From the NCBI GenBank assembly GCA_022578965.1, contig MU400658.1, forward strand, positions 1 to 64,000: a stretch of 64,000 bases of DNA, given 5' to 3'. Under the pieces are notes generated by a model. It ran no database searches. It saw nothing but the letters and a program-made list of their open reading frames with translations, and was not told the origin of the DNA. The stretch comes from Xylaria sp. FL1777 (lineage: Eukaryota > Ascomycota > Sordariomycetes > Xylariales > Xylariaceae). A program made the position numbers and the translations under genes. How positions within the stretch are numbered: the first letter of the stretch is position 1; every line of letters begins with the position of its first letter. Positions 61,101 through 64,000 of the stretch are shown one piece after another.

Positions 61101-64000
61101 GTTTTTTTGCTTAAGAAGCTAATTTGCGATTTGCTTATGTTTTTATAGTAAAAAACAATATTAAAAAAAAAAAACGTAAAATAAAAAATAAGAATTCTTA
61201 AAACTAAAATTTAAGTACTTAAATAATGCTATTTAAAATTTAAAACGTTTTTTAGCTACTTTTTTATTGTTTTTAGAAAGAAAATATAATTCGAACAAAG
61301 AACAAAAAAAAAAAAACTACATATATACATATAAAACTAAAAGCTTTACAAAGCAAATAAAGCATTTAATAAGCATTAAAAAAATAAAAAAAAGCGCTTA
61401 TAAAATAAAGAAAGTTTTATTATAAAAAATATAATAAATTTAATAGCTTAAAAAAATATAAAAAAGCTAATATAATTATAAACGTTAAAAAAACGTAATA
61501 GTAATAAGTTAAGTTTGCTATGCTAGCAATAATATAAACAGTATAATAAAACTAGCTATAATGCAAAAACTTATAATAAAAATATAAAAACAAATAATAA
61601 ATTAGAATTTAATTGATTTTTAATAATAAATGCTTTAGTTATAAAGTTATTAATAATTAAACTTAATAAAATAATAAAAAATGTATTGCTTACTTATAAA
61701 CTATATTAAATATTAAAAGTTATTATAAGCATATAAAAAATTGCTAAAAATATATAATACTTATAGCTATATAATAAATAACTTTGTAATTACTAATTGC
61801 AATATAATTTTAAACTAGCTATTTAAACTAAAATTAAATGCTTTATTTAAAAACATTAATAGCTTAGTTATAAAACTAATAGTTATTATGCTATTTATAC
61901 TATATGCTTATATGCTTTAAAAAATTTATATAGTAGCATATATATAAATATCTTTATAATTATTAGCTTTACAAAAAAGCTATTAGTATTTTTAAATAGC
62001 TTTTTTTATTTAGAACTAAATAATATGTTTTTTATTAAAATATAACAAATAGTTGCAAAGTTATTTATTATATAGCTATAAGCGTTATATATTTATAATA
62101 GCAATTTTTTATGTATTTATATTAATTTTTTATATGTTTATATCAATTTTTTAAAGAAATTATTATAAACATATAACGCTTTTATTAGCTTTATTTTAAA
62201 AAAGTAATATATACTATATTTTTTTATTTACTTAATGTTATTTATTTTTTATTTCTTTTTATACATTTTATTAATTTAATTTTATTTATATATTTTATTT
62301 TATTAATACTAAAAACATATTTATTATATACTTTAATTTTATAATTTTAATTAATTTTTATATTATATAATGTTTTCTTAAGCTTTTAAGCTTTAGTTGT
62401 TTTATAAGCGTGCTTTTACTTTAAATAATTTATTTTATTATTAAAAAAAATAACATACGTTTTATTATTTTTTCTTTTGTTTATTTTTATTATATAACAA
62501 GCTATTTGCTGCTTTTATAACTACTTTAATTTATTAATCCTTTATATTTAGTTGTAATAGTAATAATATTTCTTTATTTTATAGCCTTAATAATAATAAT
62601 ACTTATTTTTACTTTTTTAGCACTGTTTTATACTTACGTAGCTATTAAAAGCTTAATAAGCTAATATAAAAAAACTATATTAATTATAAAATTTTCTTTA
62701 ATAATACTTTTTTTAACTTATTAAAGCTTTAATATATATAAATATTTATGCTTAATTTAAAAACTAGTTTTACTTTTATTTTTTTAATATTTTAGTTTGC
62801 TAAACTGTTTTATATTGCTAGCTTACTAACTGCTACTTAAAAAGAATTTAAATTAGCTTTAAAGTTAATTCGTAAAATTATAAAAGAAAATTAATAGCTT
62901 TTTATAAACTTAGTTTGTTTATATAAATGCATACGTTAGTAAAAACACAAATAAAAATAATTATTATTAAATTTAAATAGCTATAACTTTTTTTTTTTAT
63001 ATTTACTGCTTTAAAATTTATTAATAAAGTTACTTATGCTAAGTTTAATTAAAAGCGCTTTATTTATAATAGCATTACTTAAACAAACTTTTTTTATGTT
63101 AGCTTTATTGTTTAAAGTAAGCATTTTATTAGCTAGCTATTATTTATTGTTTTTAGTTTTAAAGATTATTTTTAACCTACTTATTTTAAGCAACTTATTT
63201 TTTATAGCTAATATGCTTTTTAACTATATTAATTTATTTGCAAAAAATAATAAGTTTAATATTACTAAAAACCATTTATATTTGTTTAAAAAACAACTAA
63301 TTTAATTTTTTATTTAATATAACTAATTTAAATAAATTAAAAAAAACAAAAGCAAAAAACTTTAGTAATAAAAGTTTTAAAAAACTAGTTATAAATAAGT
63401 AATTATTACTAAAGCTATAAATAAAAGTTAATAATTATTATAATTATACAAAAATATAAAACATTATTAGTATAACTATAATTTAAGCTTAAACTTTTTT
63501 GCTTACTTTTTTTATTGCAAGCTTATAAACTTAATAAAAGTAACTATTAAATTAACTAGCTACTAAGTTAATATTTAAGCTTAAAATATCTAAAGCATAA
63601 TAAAATAGCAATACAAAAAGTCTATTTTTATTTAAAACAATATTTAAATTTTTAACATTTAATTATAACTTTGCAAATTTAAGTTTTAATATTAAATAAT
63701 TAAAATTGCTAAAATTAGCATAATAATTTTTATTTACTAAATAAGTAGCACTTTGTTTATAAAATATAAATATAACAAAAAACATAAAAACTAGTAATAC
63801 TATAGCAATATAACAGCGTTTTAACAAAAAATACAAAGCTAATAAACTTGCTAATTTAAAAAAGATTATAAATAAGCTTATAAAACTAGTATTATAGCTA
63901 TTAGTAAACAAAAAAAAAGCAAAAAAACTTTTTTTTTCTAAAAAAACGCAAAAAAAGCGCAGTTAGTATGCTTAATACATAATATAGCAAAAAACTAGCA
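58137..64000. other. Non-duplicated RIP-like DNA
   Basis: AT-rich sequence with no match seen elsewhere in the window. The frames at 59637-59825, 63036-63305 and 63663-63911 are hydrophobic, low-complexity and match no family I recognise. No array, palindrome or RNA gene was identified. Confidence 0.55.

Noticed and set aside
63036..63911. Frames of 89 (plus) and 82 (minus) codons near the right edge
   Set aside because: Hydrophobic low-complexity composition typical of AT-rich non-coding DNA; no family recognised and no second copy in the window to test conservation.

Overview
This is a gene-free, extremely AT-rich stretch of fungal nuclear DNA carrying the marks of repeat-induced point mutation (RIP). 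It suggests a filamentous ascomycete (Pezizomycotina); the species cannot be told from the sequence. The evidence is a Ty3/gypsy retrotransposon with fungal-type Gag, Pol and chromodomain similarity whose two LTRs differ almost only by C-to-T and G-to-A changes, and a background in which the remaining C is mostly in GpC. I found no intact protein-coding gene, tRNA or rRNA. The longest open frames (about 60-125 codons) are low-complexity F/L/I/K translations of AT-rich repeats. The only recognisable coding remains are the dead gag and pol of the retrotransposon.

Layout. Most of the window is a direct duplication. Copy 1 runs from about 256 to 26838 and copy 2 from about 32013 to 58136, separated by about 5.2 kb (26839-32012) and followed by 5.9 kb of non-repeated RIP-like DNA (58137-64000). 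Both copies carry the same chain of small tandem arrays and palindromes in the same order: a seven-unit ~130-bp array, two hairpins, a ~130-bp array, a 50-bp array, a poly-A junction and a 60-bp array. The window starts with a partial third copy of the poly-A junction (1-235).

The copies differ by large indels. Copy 1 alone has the 6.9-kb LTR retrotransposon (16889-23827, minus strand, 5-bp target duplication tgcaa); copy 2 has the empty site near 55021. Copy 1 also has about 3.4 kb (11630-15030) that copy 2 lacks. Copy 2 alone has about 11.3 kb (39596-50913) bounded by short asymmetric inverted repeats. That block is made mostly of nested tandem arrays and is the best candidate here for an undescribed mobile or satellite element. 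Copy 2 also has a 155-bp MITE-like insertion (54584-54738).

No genes work together here. The window is best read as repeat-rich heterochromatin: an AT-rich isochore, or possibly pericentromeric or subtelomeric DNA. The history runs duplication, then transposition, then RIP, with array length changes over time. The most informative observations are that GpC sites are completely spared by mutation in the LTR pair, and that one LTR is far less mutated than the other.
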